Source: Streptomyces coacervatus (lineage in GTDB: Bacteria; Actinomycetota; Actinomycetes; Streptomycetales; Streptomycetaceae). From it: a stretch of 64,000 nt of DNA. Position 1 is the first letter of the stretch; each line of letters opens with the position of its first letter. Below, piece after piece: positions 53,101 to 61,714 of the stretch. The position numbers were made by a program, and so were the translations under genes. The stretch spans positions 96,361 through 160,360 of the forward strand of contig NZ_JARHTP010000026.1 in assembly GCF_029223485.1 (NCBI RefSeq), written 5' to 3'. The notes under the pieces are model-generated. The model worked only from the letters and a program-made list of their open reading frames with translations, did not search any database and was not told the DNA's origin.

Positions 53101-54207
53101 GTGCGGACCCTGGGCCAGGGGGTGCCGTTCACGCGGCAGGCCGCGCAGGTGCAGCAGCCGTCGGCCACACCCGCGCCGCACAACCCGAACGGTTCCGGCC
53201 GGCGTCGCAAGCTGGGTACACGGACCGAACCCGCCGCCGCAGCTCCGGAGCAGACGGCCCGTCCGCACCCGGCGGCCGAACAGGCCTCCGTACCGGCGCA
53301 GCCTCAGCCGCAGCCGTCGCTCGCCGGGCAGTCCCGGCTGGCGCAGGTGACCGAGGGCACCGGGCGGTCGTACGCCATAGGGGCGCCCGACGAGAACGCC
53401 GCCGAGGGGCCCGAGCCGCTGGACGGTCCCGGTGGGGCCGTCGAGATCGCGGACACCCCGCGGCCGCAGCCGATGGACGACGAGCTGCCGCCGGAGCCGC
53501 TGGACAACCCGCGGCGGCTGCTGGTGTGGCCCGCGCCGGACGTGACGACCCAGCAGGCGCTGAGCGACCGCGGCTACCGGCCCGTCATCGTGCACTCGCG
53601 CGAGGAGGTCGACGCGCAGATCGCGGCCTTCCCGGCGGCGCTGTTCGTGGATCCGCTGACCGGGCCCATCACGCGGACGGCTCTGCAGTCCCTGCGGCAG
53701 GCGGCCGTCGCCGCCGAGGTCCCGGTCATGGTCACGGCCGGTCTCGGACAGGCGACGCGCGAGGCTGCCTACGGCGCCGACCCCGCCGTACTCCTGAAGG
53801 CGCTCGCGCCGCGGGACAGTGAGCAGCATCCGCCGCGGGTGCTGCTGATCGAGGAGCACGCGGAGATCGCGCTGGCGCTGACCGCGACGCTGGAGCGGCG
53901 GGGGATGCAGGTGGCGCGGGCCGCGAGTGATGCGGATGCGGTGACGTTGGCGGGGCAGCTGCGGCCCAACCTGGTCGTGATGGACCTGATGCAGGTGCAC
54001 CGCCGCCAGGCCGGGATCATCGACTGGCTGCGCGCGAACGGCCAGCTCAACCGCACCCCGCTCGTCGTCTACACCGCCGCCGTCGACCAGGCCGACCTGC
54101 CCCGGCTGGCCTCCGGCGAGACCGTCCTCTTCCTCGCCGAGCGCTCCACGAGCGGCGAGGTGCAGGCGCGGATCGTGGACCTGCTGTCGCGGATCGGGAC
54201 CAACTAG
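50146..54207 (+). CDS. Degenerate PAS-hybrid histidine kinase, 1353 residues
   Basis: Domains in order: PAS (about 12-125; 'LAAILDALPDALVLVNANGT'), PAS (145-260; 'ILRAASEGVVGTDTDGRIVL'), coiled coil (268-345), a HisKA-like helix pair where the phospho-accepting His is absent ('LLTLLGRSLRGPLDELRREL', near 345-360), an HATPase-like fold lacking the N-box Asn ('LASALAHLIADVAG'), a Pro/Ala/Gln-rich linker of over 500 residues (550-1115), a receiver-like domain without the acidic pair (1122-1218), and a C-terminal receiver (1228-1353) with 'LVVMDLM' but no conserved Lys. It has no transmembrane segment. It is probably a cytoplasmic scaffold or ligand sensor, not a kinase. GGGAGGAAG precedes the GTG start. 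Confidence 0.85.
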   Translation: MSSRPSRGAARLAAILDALPDALVLVNANGTVVNANTIALEAFEAPGTALVGRGLLDLLPQFDSKLIPGSMRRPDHMDPAGRTKPTRMIARRTDGAEFPVEVTSANLENGQQAYDGYGYSSDELLMLVVRDLTGTVDTEAELARSQRQTEMILRAASEGVVGTDTDGRIVLVNPAAAQILGYRASDLGGKELHGLVLHSRADGSPFPYEESPLADTLRSGRKHRVRGQVLFSKGGDQVSVDLTTAPVRDGDQLVGAVMTFADRRPYDSLAEEKDAGEKRYAEEIERIEEEHASELTALRQKHVTEVEELQEQHDDELGANEERYAALGEREKDRYEALAGRHEQLLTLLGRSLRGPLDELRRELAALAADDAGQLWPEANQVLHHLSAGYSRITTLIDNVLGYQLLDAGSEQISRTKVMLDAVVAAGVDGAVELIGPGRVQFAVHAPPIEAEVDPQRLASALAHLIADVAGVDATGNAPVSAGGYMDNTVVVAAAQRGEVVRIEVRGPYAGGDPVHEPIVRGIVRAHGGVLQTHEVPGMSGSAYVLEVPIGGGAGAVAADASGAESDDGAASDQTSGGGRRRGRRSSVDAFLESEVPGESGDSAEAGDAEGGVPTGRRRRRAVEESAAASAAGALEVSGGTGRRRGRSAEGAGDGVAEGAVVMAGEHGAGTAAVGTGLGGTVPPQGVPAPGGRRARRDGGEQRALPAALPAGPTPAGQAPPPGDQLVPAQNTQSTQNAGNGENAEPTGRRRRALAAANDRAAAQEAAPRSVFALPPAEADRAPAGAEAQAPVPVPGPVPVQAPVPVQGQPPVPAPVPAQPQVPGQGGQDASGDALIDDGRHDAVPHDQSGDHTPPQPHPTSAPTGRRRRAVAQPGAQEAAGQTAGQGVPVQQAAPVPAQAAPAQNATGQVAPAAGQPLPAAPVEAAPGQPAPVPSQSTPAPGTPLPPEAPAAQAPARPAQPLPAEAATAPAAPVDPNSTQGQAISVRTLGQGVPFTRQAAQVQQPSATPAPHNPNGSGRRRKLGTRTEPAAAAPEQTARPHPAAEQASVPAQPQPQPSLAGQSRLAQVTEGTGRSYAIGAPDENAAEGPEPLDGPGGAVEIADTPRPQPMDDELPPEPLDNPRRLLVWPAPDVTTQQALSDRGYRPVIVHSREEVDAQIAAFPAALFVDPLTGPITRTALQSLRQAAVAAEVPVMVTAGLGQATREAAYGADPAVLLKALAPRDSEQHPPRVLLIEEHAEIALALTATLERRGMQVARAASDADAVTLAGQLRPNLVVMDLMQVHRRQAGIIDWLRANGQLNRTPLVVYTAAVDQADLPRLASGETVLFLAERSTSGEVQARIVDLLSRIGTN

Positions 54208-54220
54208 CCCTGCTTGGGGC

Positions 54221-54799
54221 TCACTTGGCGACGAGCCTGCGGGCCGCCTCCTTGATGGAGTCACGCAGACGGTCCGTGGCCGTGTCGTCGGCGCCCACCA
54301 GGACGCGGCGCATCTGCGGGACGACGGTGGCCCAGTTGGCGAGGGCCACCAGGAGGAAGAGCAGGTCTCGGGCCGGAATCGCATCGGTGATGACGCCCCG
54401 GTCCTGGCCGTCCTGGACAGCGGCGACCTTGCGGCGGTAGTGCTCCTGACGCTCGTCCTCGTCGGGGAGCTCGGTGAAGCCGTACTGCATGCCCTCCCAG
54501 AACAGGAGGCGCAGCACCTCGGGGTGGGCGGCGTGGTAGTCCATCAGCCGGTCGATCCAGCCCTCGATGTCGTCCGGGTCGACGGGCACCGCGGCGGCGA
54601 GGTCGACCATGCTCTTGCCGAGGACCTGTGTGAACAGCTCCGCCTTGTTGCCGAAGTAGGCGTAGATCAGCTGCTTGTTGGCCTTGGCCGCGCTCGCGAT
54701 GCGGTCGATGCGGGCGCCCGCGATGCCGTGCCGCGCGAACTCGGCGACCGCCGCCTCGAAGATCCGGGCCTTGGTGGCCTCGGGGTCTCTTACTGCCAT
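54221..54799 (-). CDS. TetR-family regulator of the divergent MFS gene
   Basis: This 192-residue repressor has the TetR helix-turn-helix 'ATKARIFEAAVAEFARHGIA', 'GARIDRIASAAKANKQLIYA' and 'YFGNKAELFTQVLGK', and a C-terminal ligand domain with 'RLLFWEGMQYGFTELPDEDE'. The ATG at 54799 is chosen because the domain begins there; an upstream extension to 54877 would cross the operators. It is divergent to the MFS gene at 54931, with two matching 14-bp sites between them. No clear ribosome site precedes it. Confidence 0.9.
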   Translation of the reverse strand: MAVRDPEATKARIFEAAVAEFARHGIAGARIDRIASAAKANKQLIYAYFGNKAELFTQVLGKSMVDLAAAVPVDPDDIEGWIDRLMDYHAAHPEVLRLLFWEGMQYGFTELPDEDERQEHYRRKVAAVQDGQDRGVITDAIPARDLLFLLVALANWATVVPQMRRVLVGADDTATDRLRDSIKEAARRLVAK

Positions 54800-54830
54800 G
54801 GGGTCAGGGTAATGGGCAGGCACAGGTAAC

Positions 54831-54844
54831 CAACTATTTGGTTG
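54831..54844 (+). promoter_or_regulatory. TetR operator site 1
   Basis: caactatttggttg is an imperfect palindrome of CAAC...GTTG type. A copy with two changes lies inverted at 54886-54899. It is 32 bp upstream of the TetR ATG. Confidence 0.65.
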
Positions 54845-54885
54845 ACAGGGAATTCGGGGGCGATGCAGGCTGTTCACATTCCAAC

Positions 54886-54899
54886 CAACCAGTTAGTTG
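54886..54899 (-). promoter_or_regulatory. TetR operator site 2
   Basis: Read on the minus strand it is caactaactggttg, matching site 1 at 12 of 14 bases in opposite orientation. It is 32 bp upstream of the MFS ATG, so one site serves each divergent promoter, with symmetric placement. Confidence 0.65.
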
Positions 54900-54930
54900 C
54901 TAGAGCTGGCTCGAAGGAGTTCCTCCGCTC

Positions 54931-56133
54931 ATGCCGTCAGTGACCACTGCCCAGCAGGACCAGGCCCGGACCCCGGTGCGGGAGCCGGGCGGCGCCTCCC
55001 GTCTGCTCCTCCCCCTCATCGCCCTGTGCACCGCCGTCACGGCCGCCAACATCTACCTCGCGGCGCCGCTGCTCCCCCTCATCGCCCACGACTTCGGCTC
55101 GACCCCTTCGGCGGTCGCCTGGATCGCCTCGGTCGCGCAGTTCGGCTACGCGGCCGGCCTGCTCTTCTTCGCCCCGCTCGGCGACAGCGTGAACCGGCGC
55201 CGCCTGGTCGCCGTCCTGTCCCTGGTCACCGCCGCGGCCCTGGTCACCGGCGCCACCGCCGCCGGGACCACCGCACTCGCGGCCGCCGTCCTGGTCGCCT
55301 CCGCGGCCACCGTGGTCCCCCAGCTCCTCGTCCCACTGGTCGCCGCGCGCGCCCCCGCCGACCGCCGCGCCCGCCATGTCGCCGCCGTCATCTCCGGTCT
55401 GTTCACCGGCATCGTGGCGGCCCGGGTGCTCGGCGGTCTGGTCGGCCAGGCCTTCGGCTGGCGGACGGCCTTCGTGGGCGCGGCGGCACTGACCGCCGTA
55501 CTGGGTCTTGCGACCGCGCTCGCCCTCCCCGCGGAGACGCGCCGCCGCCAGGGCCCGCTCTTCTCGGGCCTGGCCACCATGCCGTCCCTCGTGCGCCACT
55601 CGCCCGACCTGTGGCGCGCCTGCGTGCGTCAGGCGGGGATGTACGGCGCCTGGAGCGCCCTGTGGACCTCGCTCGCCCTGCTGCTGACCGGGCGGTCGTA
55701 CGGCCTGTCCACCGCGACCGCCGGTCTGTTCGGCCTCTTCGGGCTGGCCGCCAGCGCGGTGGCACCCCTGGCGGGCGGACTGGTCGACCGCTTCGGCGCA
55801 GCCAAGGTCGTACGGTCCGCGTATCTGCTCGCCGCCGTGTCCGTACCGCTCTTCTGGCTGGGCGGGCGGGTGTTGGCGGCCCTGTTCGTGGCGGCGATCG
55901 CCGTCCATGCGGCCCTGGTCGCCTCCCACGTCGCCAACCAGACCCTCGCCCTCACCACGACCTCGACCCCGGCCACCGCCAACAGTGCCTACGTCGTCGC
56001 AGGCTTCGCAGGCGGCGCCAGCGCCTCGGCCCTGGCCGGCCTCGCCTTCGGCCACTGGGGCTGGGGCGGGGTGTGCGCGGTGGCGGGGGTGTGGCTGGTG
56101 CTGGGGTGGGGGGCTACCGCCGTGCGACGGTAG
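54931..56133 (+). CDS. MFS transporter, DHA1-type (12 helices)
   Basis: The 400-residue protein has about 12 transmembrane helices: 'LLLPLIALCTAVTAANIYLA', motif A-like 'FFAPLGDSVNRRRLVAVLSL', 'SAATVVPQLLVPLVAARAPA', and in the second half 'LAGGLVDRFGAAKVVRSAYL'. The family exports drugs, sugars or amino acids in exchange for protons. AAGGAG stands eleven bases before the ATG. Symmetric TetR operators lie upstream, so the TetR protein probably represses it. Its 3' end forms one arm of a bidirectional terminator with the convergent acyl-CoA synthetase gene. Confidence 0.9.
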   Translation: MPSVTTAQQDQARTPVREPGGASRLLLPLIALCTAVTAANIYLAAPLLPLIAHDFGSTPSAVAWIASVAQFGYAAGLLFFAPLGDSVNRRRLVAVLSLVTAAALVTGATAAGTTALAAAVLVASAATVVPQLLVPLVAARAPADRRARHVAAVISGLFTGIVAARVLGGLVGQAFGWRTAFVGAAALTAVLGLATALALPAETRRRQGPLFSGLATMPSLVRHSPDLWRACVRQAGMYGAWSALWTSLALLLTGRSYGLSTATAGLFGLFGLAASAVAPLAGGLVDRFGAAKVVRSAYLLAAVSVPLFWLGGRVLAALFVAAIAVHAALVASHVANQTLALTTTSTPATANSAYVVAGFAGGASASALAGLAFGHWGWGGVCAVAGVWLVLGWGATAVRR

Positions 56134-56138
56134 CCCCC
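56109..56138. terminator. Bidirectional terminator overlapping the MFS stop codon
   Basis: The 11-bp perfect arms gggggctaccg and cggtagccccc are separated by eight bases. The stem includes the TAG of the MFS gene and lies 18 bases beyond the convergent gene's stop. Confidence 0.75.
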
Positions 56139-56155
56139 GGGTACGACCCCGTCTC

Positions 56156-57811
<1,656 letters not shown>

Positions 57812-57869
57812 GGTGTCCTCCCGGGGCGACATTGCCTACGCGGTGGTACGGGCTGCGCTGATTCTGCGC

Positions 57870-57887
57870 ACATACCGCGTGGTATGT
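57870..57887. promoter_or_regulatory. Palindromic operator upstream of the acyl-CoA ligase gene
   Basis: acatacc-gcgt-ggtatgt is a perfect inverted repeat (7-base arms, 4-base centre), 59 bp upstream of the GTG start. Its form suits a TetR-type fatty-acid regulator. No regulator gene is adjacent. Confidence 0.6.
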
Positions 57888-57969
57888 CACTAGGTGCCGA
57901 TGATCGATCGCATCACGTCGGCCCCCAATAGCCACCAGGTCGGCCCTCGACGGACACCAGGCAGCCGCA

Positions 57970-58527
57970 TTACCGCACAAGCCCCAGCTCAGGATCCTCG
58001 CGCAACTTGCCCAGCGCACGCGACACCGCCGACTTCACCGTGCCCACCGACACCCCGAGCACCTCGGCCGTCTGGACCTCGCTGAGATCCTCGTAGTACC
58101 TGAGGACGACCATCGCCCGCTGCCGCGCGGGCAGCTTCATGATCGCCCGCCACATCGCGTCGTGCAGCGCCTGCTGCTCGGCCGGGTCGTCCCCGCCGCG
58201 CACGGGCTCCGGCTCGGGCAGCTCCTCGCACATGAACTCGTCGACCCTGCGCTTGCGCCACTGCGACGTACGCGTGTTCAGCAGCGCCCGGCGCACATAG
58301 CCGTCGAGCGCACGGTGGTCCTCGATGCGCTCCCAGGCGACGTACGTCTTGGTGAGCGCGGTCTGCAGCAGGTCCTCCGCGTCGCTCGGGTTCGCGGTCA
58401 GCGACCGGGCGGTACGCAGCAGCACCGGCTGCCGGGCCCTCACATACGAAGCGAACGACGGATACGGGAGGGTCTGCGCCGCCGGCGTGGCGGCAGTCGA
58501 AGCACTGGTGCAGACGGGTGTGGTCAT
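57970..58527 (-). CDS. ECF sigma factor, SigE family
   Basis: The 185-residue sigma factor has region 2 ('FASYVRARQPVLLRTARSLT', 'ANPSDAEDLLQTALTKTYVA') and region 4 ('KLPARQRAMVVLRYYEDLSE', 'VQTAEVLGVSVGTVKSAVSR', 'ALGKLRED'), matching the actinobacterial SigE-family type. The linker carries an acidic/Pro-rich segment 'CEELPEPEPVRGGDDPAEQQ'. No anti-sigma factor is encoded next to it, unlike many ECF genes. The ATG is chosen at 58527. Its stop lies 142 bp or more from the fatty-acid ligase promoter. Confidence 0.92.
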   Translation of the reverse strand: MTTPVCTSASTAATPAAQTLPYPSFASYVRARQPVLLRTARSLTANPSDAEDLLQTALTKTYVAWERIEDHRALDGYVRRALLNTRTSQWRKRRVDEFMCEELPEPEPVRGGDDPAEQQALHDAMWRAIMKLPARQRAMVVLRYYEDLSEVQTAEVLGVSVGTVKSAVSRALGKLREDPELGLVR

Positions 58528-58693
58528 GGCTCCACGCTATGAGCGCGGGCACCTCCGGCTCATCGGCCGCAGGTCCCGAAGCCGAGTCCGCCTCAGGTTG
58601 TAGGGGTGGAGGTAGCTGCACCTCCTGTAGGTGGACAAACGGACCAGGGATACTGCGGGATGACCCCTGGGGGCTGCCCGAGTCAGGAGTCGG

Positions 58694-59863
58694 TCAGGAG
58701 TCGTCCGCGGCCAGGATCAGGCCGGATGTGGGCACCCCGGTACCTGCGGTGACCAGGACCCGTCCCGCCCCCGGTATTCGGTTCACTGCCGTCCCGCGCA
58801 GCTGCCGTACCCCCTCCGCTATCCCGTTCATCCCATGGAGGTAGGCCTCTCCCAGCTGTCCTCCGTGCGTGTTGATCGGCAACGACTCCCCGGCCACGAA
58901 GTCCGCCGCCTCCCCCTTGCCGCAGAACCCGAACTCCTCCAGTTGCATCAGCACGAACGGCGTGAAGTGGTCGTACAGGATCGCCACGTCCATGTCGGCC
59001 GGCGTCAGCCCGGAGGTGCGCCACAGCTGCCGCGCCACCACTCCCATCTCCGGCAGTCCGGTCAGCTCGTCCCGGTAGAAGCTCGTCATCTGCTCCTGCG
59101 CCCGGCCCGCGCCCTGGGCCGCCGCCGCTATGACAGCGGGCGGATGCGGCAGATCGCGGGCCCGCTCCACCGATGTGACGACGATCGCCTGGCCGCCGTC
59201 CGTCTCCTGACAGCAGTCCAGGAGTCTGAGCGGCTCGACGATCCAGCGCGAGGCCGCATGATCGGCGAGAGTGATCGGGCGGCCGTGGAAGTACGCCGCC
59301 GGGTTCGTCGCCGCATATCTCCGGTCGACCACCGCCACCTGCCCGAACGCCTCCGGGGTCAGGCCGTAGGTGTGCAGATACCGCTGGGCGGCCATCGCCA
59401 CCCAGGACGCCGGGGTCAGCAGACCGAACGGCAGCGACCAGCCGAGTGCCGCACCCTCCGCCGACGGCTCCCGGTGCTGCACCCCGGAGCCGAAGCGGCG
59501 GCCCGACCGCTCGTTGAACGCCCGGTAGCAGACCACGACCTCCGCGATCCCCGTCGCCACCGCGAGCGCCGCCTGCTGGACGGTCGCGCAGGCCGCGCCG
59601 CCGCCGTAGTGGATGCGGGAGAAGAAGGAGAGTTCGCCGATCCCGCAGGCCTGGGCCACGGTGATCTCCGGGCTGGTGTCCATGGTGAACGTGACCAGCC
59701 CGTCCACGTCCCCCGGCGTCAGGCCTGCGTCGTCCAGCGCGGCCCGCACCGCCTCCGCAGCCAGCCGCAGTTCGCTGCGCCCCGAGTCCTTGGAGAACTC
59801 GGTGGCCCCGATACCGACGACCGCGGCCCGCCCGCCGAGGCCGTCCCGGGTGCGGACGCTCAT
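58694..59863 (-). CDS. Ltp2-like lipid-transfer protein / thiolase-fold aldolase
   Basis: This 389-residue thiolase-superfamily protein starts 'GRAAVVGIGATEFSKDSGRS' and has 'YGGGAACATVQQAALAVATG' (where thiolases keep the nucleophilic Cys), 'DGGQAIVVTSVERARDLPHP', 'DVAILYDHFTPFVLMQLEEF', 'NTHGGQLGEAYLHGMNGIAE' and a C-terminal 'VLVTAGTGVPTSGLILAADD'. It resembles mycobacterial Ltp2, a steroid side-chain aldol-lyase that acts with ChsH2. The ATG overlaps the TGA of the MaoC gene as ATGA. With the next two genes it forms a ChsH1-ChsH2-Ltp2-like set. Confidence 0.85.
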   Translation of the reverse strand: MSVRTRDGLGGRAAVVGIGATEFSKDSGRSELRLAAEAVRAALDDAGLTPGDVDGLVTFTMDTSPEITVAQACGIGELSFFSRIHYGGGAACATVQQAALAVATGIAEVVVCYRAFNERSGRRFGSGVQHREPSAEGAALGWSLPFGLLTPASWVAMAAQRYLHTYGLTPEAFGQVAVVDRRYAATNPAAYFHGRPITLADHAASRWIVEPLRLLDCCQETDGGQAIVVTSVERARDLPHPPAVIAAAAQGAGRAQEQMTSFYRDELTGLPEMGVVARQLWRTSGLTPADMDVAILYDHFTPFVLMQLEEFGFCGKGEAADFVAGESLPINTHGGQLGEAYLHGMNGIAEGVRQLRGTAVNRIPGAGRVLVTAGTGVPTSGLILAADDS

Positions 59864-60276
59864 CCGGCACCCCCGGGGCCTTCCGCGGGGACGGTGACCG
59901 TCACCGTGCCCGTGACATGGCTGCCGATGCCGTTCGCCCCCACCACCCGGACCGTCGCCGTATCACCGTCGACCTCCTCGACCACTTTCTCCACCGTGCC
60001 CGTCAACACCATCGTGTCCCCGGGGTAGTTGGGCGCCCCCAGCCGTATGGCCACCTTGCGGAGCACCGCCGTCGGGCCGAAGTGGTCGGTGATGTAGCGG
60101 CCGACCAGGCCGTTCGTCGTCAGGATGTTCATGAAGATGTCCGGGGAGCCCTTCTGCCGGGCCAACTCGGCGTCGTGGTGCACGTCCTGGTAGTCGCGGG
60201 AGGCGATGGCGCCGGCGACGATCAGCGTGCGGGTGATCGGGATCTCCAGCGGCTGCAGCTTCTCACCGGCCCTCAT
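59860..60276 (-). CDS. MaoC-like hydratase (ChsH1-like)
   Basis: The 138-residue hot-dog-fold protein has 'AGAIASRDYQDVHHDAELAR' (hydratase-type D-x-x-x-H motif), 'SPDIFMNILTTNGLVGRYIT' and 'LGAPNYPGDTMVLTGTVEKV'. In mycobacteria ChsH1 pairs with the MaoC half of ChsH2 to hydrate a steroid side-chain enoyl-CoA. ATG 60276 has GAGG six bases upstream; a GTG four codons earlier is possible. It follows the ChsH2-like gene by 29 bp and overlaps the Ltp2-like gene. Confidence 0.87.
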   Translation of the reverse strand: MRAGEKLQPLEIPITRTLIVAGAIASRDYQDVHHDAELARQKGSPDIFMNILTTNGLVGRYITDHFGPTAVLRKVAIRLGAPNYPGDTMVLTGTVEKVVEEVDGDTATVRVVGANGIGSHVTGTVTVTVPAEGPGGAG

Positions 60277-60305
60277 ACGGCACCTCACTCATACGACCAC
60301 CTCGC

Positions 60306-61217
60306 TCATACGGCCTCCTCCTCCCGGGCACGGAACACCGGCAGCACCAACTCCTCGTCGTACACCTGGAATTCGAGCCGCACGGGCAGCCCGATGCGCA
60401 CCTTGTCGTACGGCACTCCCACCACGTCGCTGATCATCCGCACGCCCTCGGCGAGTTCTATGAGGGCGACCGCATAGGGAGGGGAGAAGGCCGGGAAGGG
60501 CGGGTGGTGCATGACGACGTACGAGTACACCGTCCCCTCGCCGCTCGCCTCGACCGTGTCCCAGTCCGGGCTGCCGCAGCTGTTGCAGCCCGGCAGCCAG
60601 GGGAAGCGGAGGGTCGCGCAGTGGGTGCAGCGCTGGATCAGCAGTCGGTGCCGCTCGACTCCGTCCCAGAAGCCGGCGTTGTCACGGTTGACGACCGGGC
60701 GGGGTCGCAGGGCGGGCTGCTCCGGCTTCTTGCGGCGGGTGGGTGCGTACTTGAGGATGCGGAAGCGGTGCGTGCCCACGAGAGTCGGGCCCGCCTTGAC
60801 GTCCGTCCGCGTCGTGACGAAGTACCCCGTGCCCAGCTTCGTCGTCTTCCGGTCCGACACCGACTCGATCACCGTGGCGAAGGTGATCTCGTCCCCCGGC
60901 CGCAGTGGTCGCACATACTCCTGCTCGCAGTCGGTGGCGACGACCGAGGTGCAGCCCGCCTCGTCGAGCAGGGTGAGCAGTTCGTCGTAGTCCCCCGTGC
61001 GTCCCTCGTGGCCGGAGAGGCCGCCCATGGTCCATGCCTGGAGCATGGTGGGGGGAGCTATGGCGTCGGGGCCCGCATAGGCCGGATTGATGTCTCCCAT
61101 CGCCTCGCACCAGTGCCGGATCATGGGCGTGTTGACGGGATCCCTGCCTCTGCCGGAGACGGCGGCGCGCCGCCCCTCGTAGGCCTTCAGCCGTGTCCCC
61201 AGCTCGTCCTCGCTCAA
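60306..61217 (-). CDS. Bifunctional MaoC / DUF35 OB-fold protein (ChsH2-like)
   Basis: The 303-residue protein joins an N-terminal MaoC-type hot-dog domain ('NTPMIRHWCEAMGDINPAYA', 'APPTMLQAWTMGGLSG', about 1-165) to a C-terminal DUF35 module. The module has a zinc ribbon 'RCTHCATLRFPWLPGCNSCG' and an OB fold 'GTVYSYVVMHHPPFPAFSPP' (about 175-300). This fusion is the ChsH2 layout, whose DUF35 part recruits Ltp2. It starts with TTG, supported by GAGGGGG five bases upstream. It is first in its operon, behind a palindromic operator at 61258. No acyl-CoA dehydrogenase gene (ChsE-like) is adjacent. Confidence 0.88.
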   Translation of the reverse strand: MSEDELGTRLKAYEGRRAAVSGRGRDPVNTPMIRHWCEAMGDINPAYAGPDAIAPPTMLQAWTMGGLSGHEGRTGDYDELLTLLDEAGCTSVVATDCEQEYVRPLRPGDEITFATVIESVSDRKTTKLGTGYFVTTRTDVKAGPTLVGTHRFRILKYAPTRRKKPEQPALRPRPVVNRDNAGFWDGVERHRLLIQRCTHCATLRFPWLPGCNSCGSPDWDTVEASGEGTVYSYVVMHHPPFPAFSPPYAVALIELAEGVRMISDVVGVPYDKVRIGLPVRLEFQVYDEELVLPVFRAREEEAV

Positions 61218-61257
61218 TGTCGCCCCCTCACCGTCTCCCTCGTTCCCCGTCAGAGTT

Positions 61258-61274
61258 TCTGACTGTCCGTCAGA
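61258..61274. promoter_or_regulatory. Operator upstream of the ChsH2-like operon
   Basis: tctgac-tgtcc-gtcaga is an inverted repeat with perfect 6-base arms, 40 bp upstream of the TTG start. The form resembles TetR-type sites found before lipid catabolism genes in actinobacteria. Confidence 0.6.
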
Positions 61275-61312
61275 TAATGGTCACTGTCAAGGTCGGCGGC
61301 CCGCACGCGAAA

Positions 61313-61353
61313 ACGCCTGCGCGGCGGCACCGAAGTACCGCCGCGCAGACGCG
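61313..61353 (-). terminator. Terminator with T-run after the curlin-like gene
   Basis: On the minus strand the arms of about 18 bases (gcgtctgcgcggcggtac and gtgccgccgcgcaggcgt) pair with few mismatches around a ttcg tetraloop, followed by tttt. It lies 50 bases past the stop codon. Confidence 0.8.
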
Positions 61354-61402
61354 TCACACCCCACAGAGCACACCCCGACCCCCTGAAGTCAGGGGAGTCG
61401 GC

Positions 61403-61714
61403 TCACCACAGCTCTGAGAAGTTGATGGCCACGTTCTTGTTCCCCTGGTTGACGGCCGTGAACGCGGAGCCCTTGACCTGGGCGGTGTTGCTCTGGTTCG
61501 AGGCGCCGGAGCCGACCGCGTTCTGCTGCGTGGTCGACGAGTTGCCGTTGTTGTCGAGCCCGACACCGCTGCCGATGGCGCTCGCGACACCCGCGTTCGA
61601 TCCGTTGTCCGCGATGGCGCCGTTGTCCGCCGCCGCGACGCCGGTGAACAGGGCGGCTGCCAGCGGAAGGGCGGAGACGGCGGCGATGACGCGGGCGGTA
61701 CGGATGCTTGCCAT
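61403..61714 (-). CDS. Small secreted Asn/Gln/Ser-rich protein, curlin-like repeats
   Basis: This 103-residue protein has a signal peptide (ASIRTARVIAAVSALPLAAA, cleavage after VAA-ADN near 30). The mature segment of about 73 residues consists of N/Q/S/G/A-rich strands: 'NGAIADNGSNAGVASAIGSG', 'NGNSSTTQQNAVGSGASNQS' and 'NTAQVKGSAFTAVNQGNKNV'. The spaced N, Q and small residues resemble curlin-type amyloid repeats. It has no cysteine. GGAGG lies six bases before the ATG. Family not recognised; surface deposition is speculative. A tandem 11-bp duplication (tgaagtacggc twice) lies in its promoter region at 61738-61759. Confidence 0.75.
   Translation of the reverse strand: MASIRTARVIAAVSALPLAAALFTGVAAADNGAIADNGSNAGVASAIGSGVGLDNNGNSSTTQQNAVGSGASNQSNTAQVKGSAFTAVNQGNKNVAINFSELW

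Noticed and set aside
49303..54384. 1693-codon minus-strand open frame
   Set aside because: It lies antisense to the 1353-residue PAS-hybrid gene and exists because of strong GC codon bias; its translation is Arg/Pro/Gly-rich without domains, and the plus-strand gene has clear PAS and receiver motifs.
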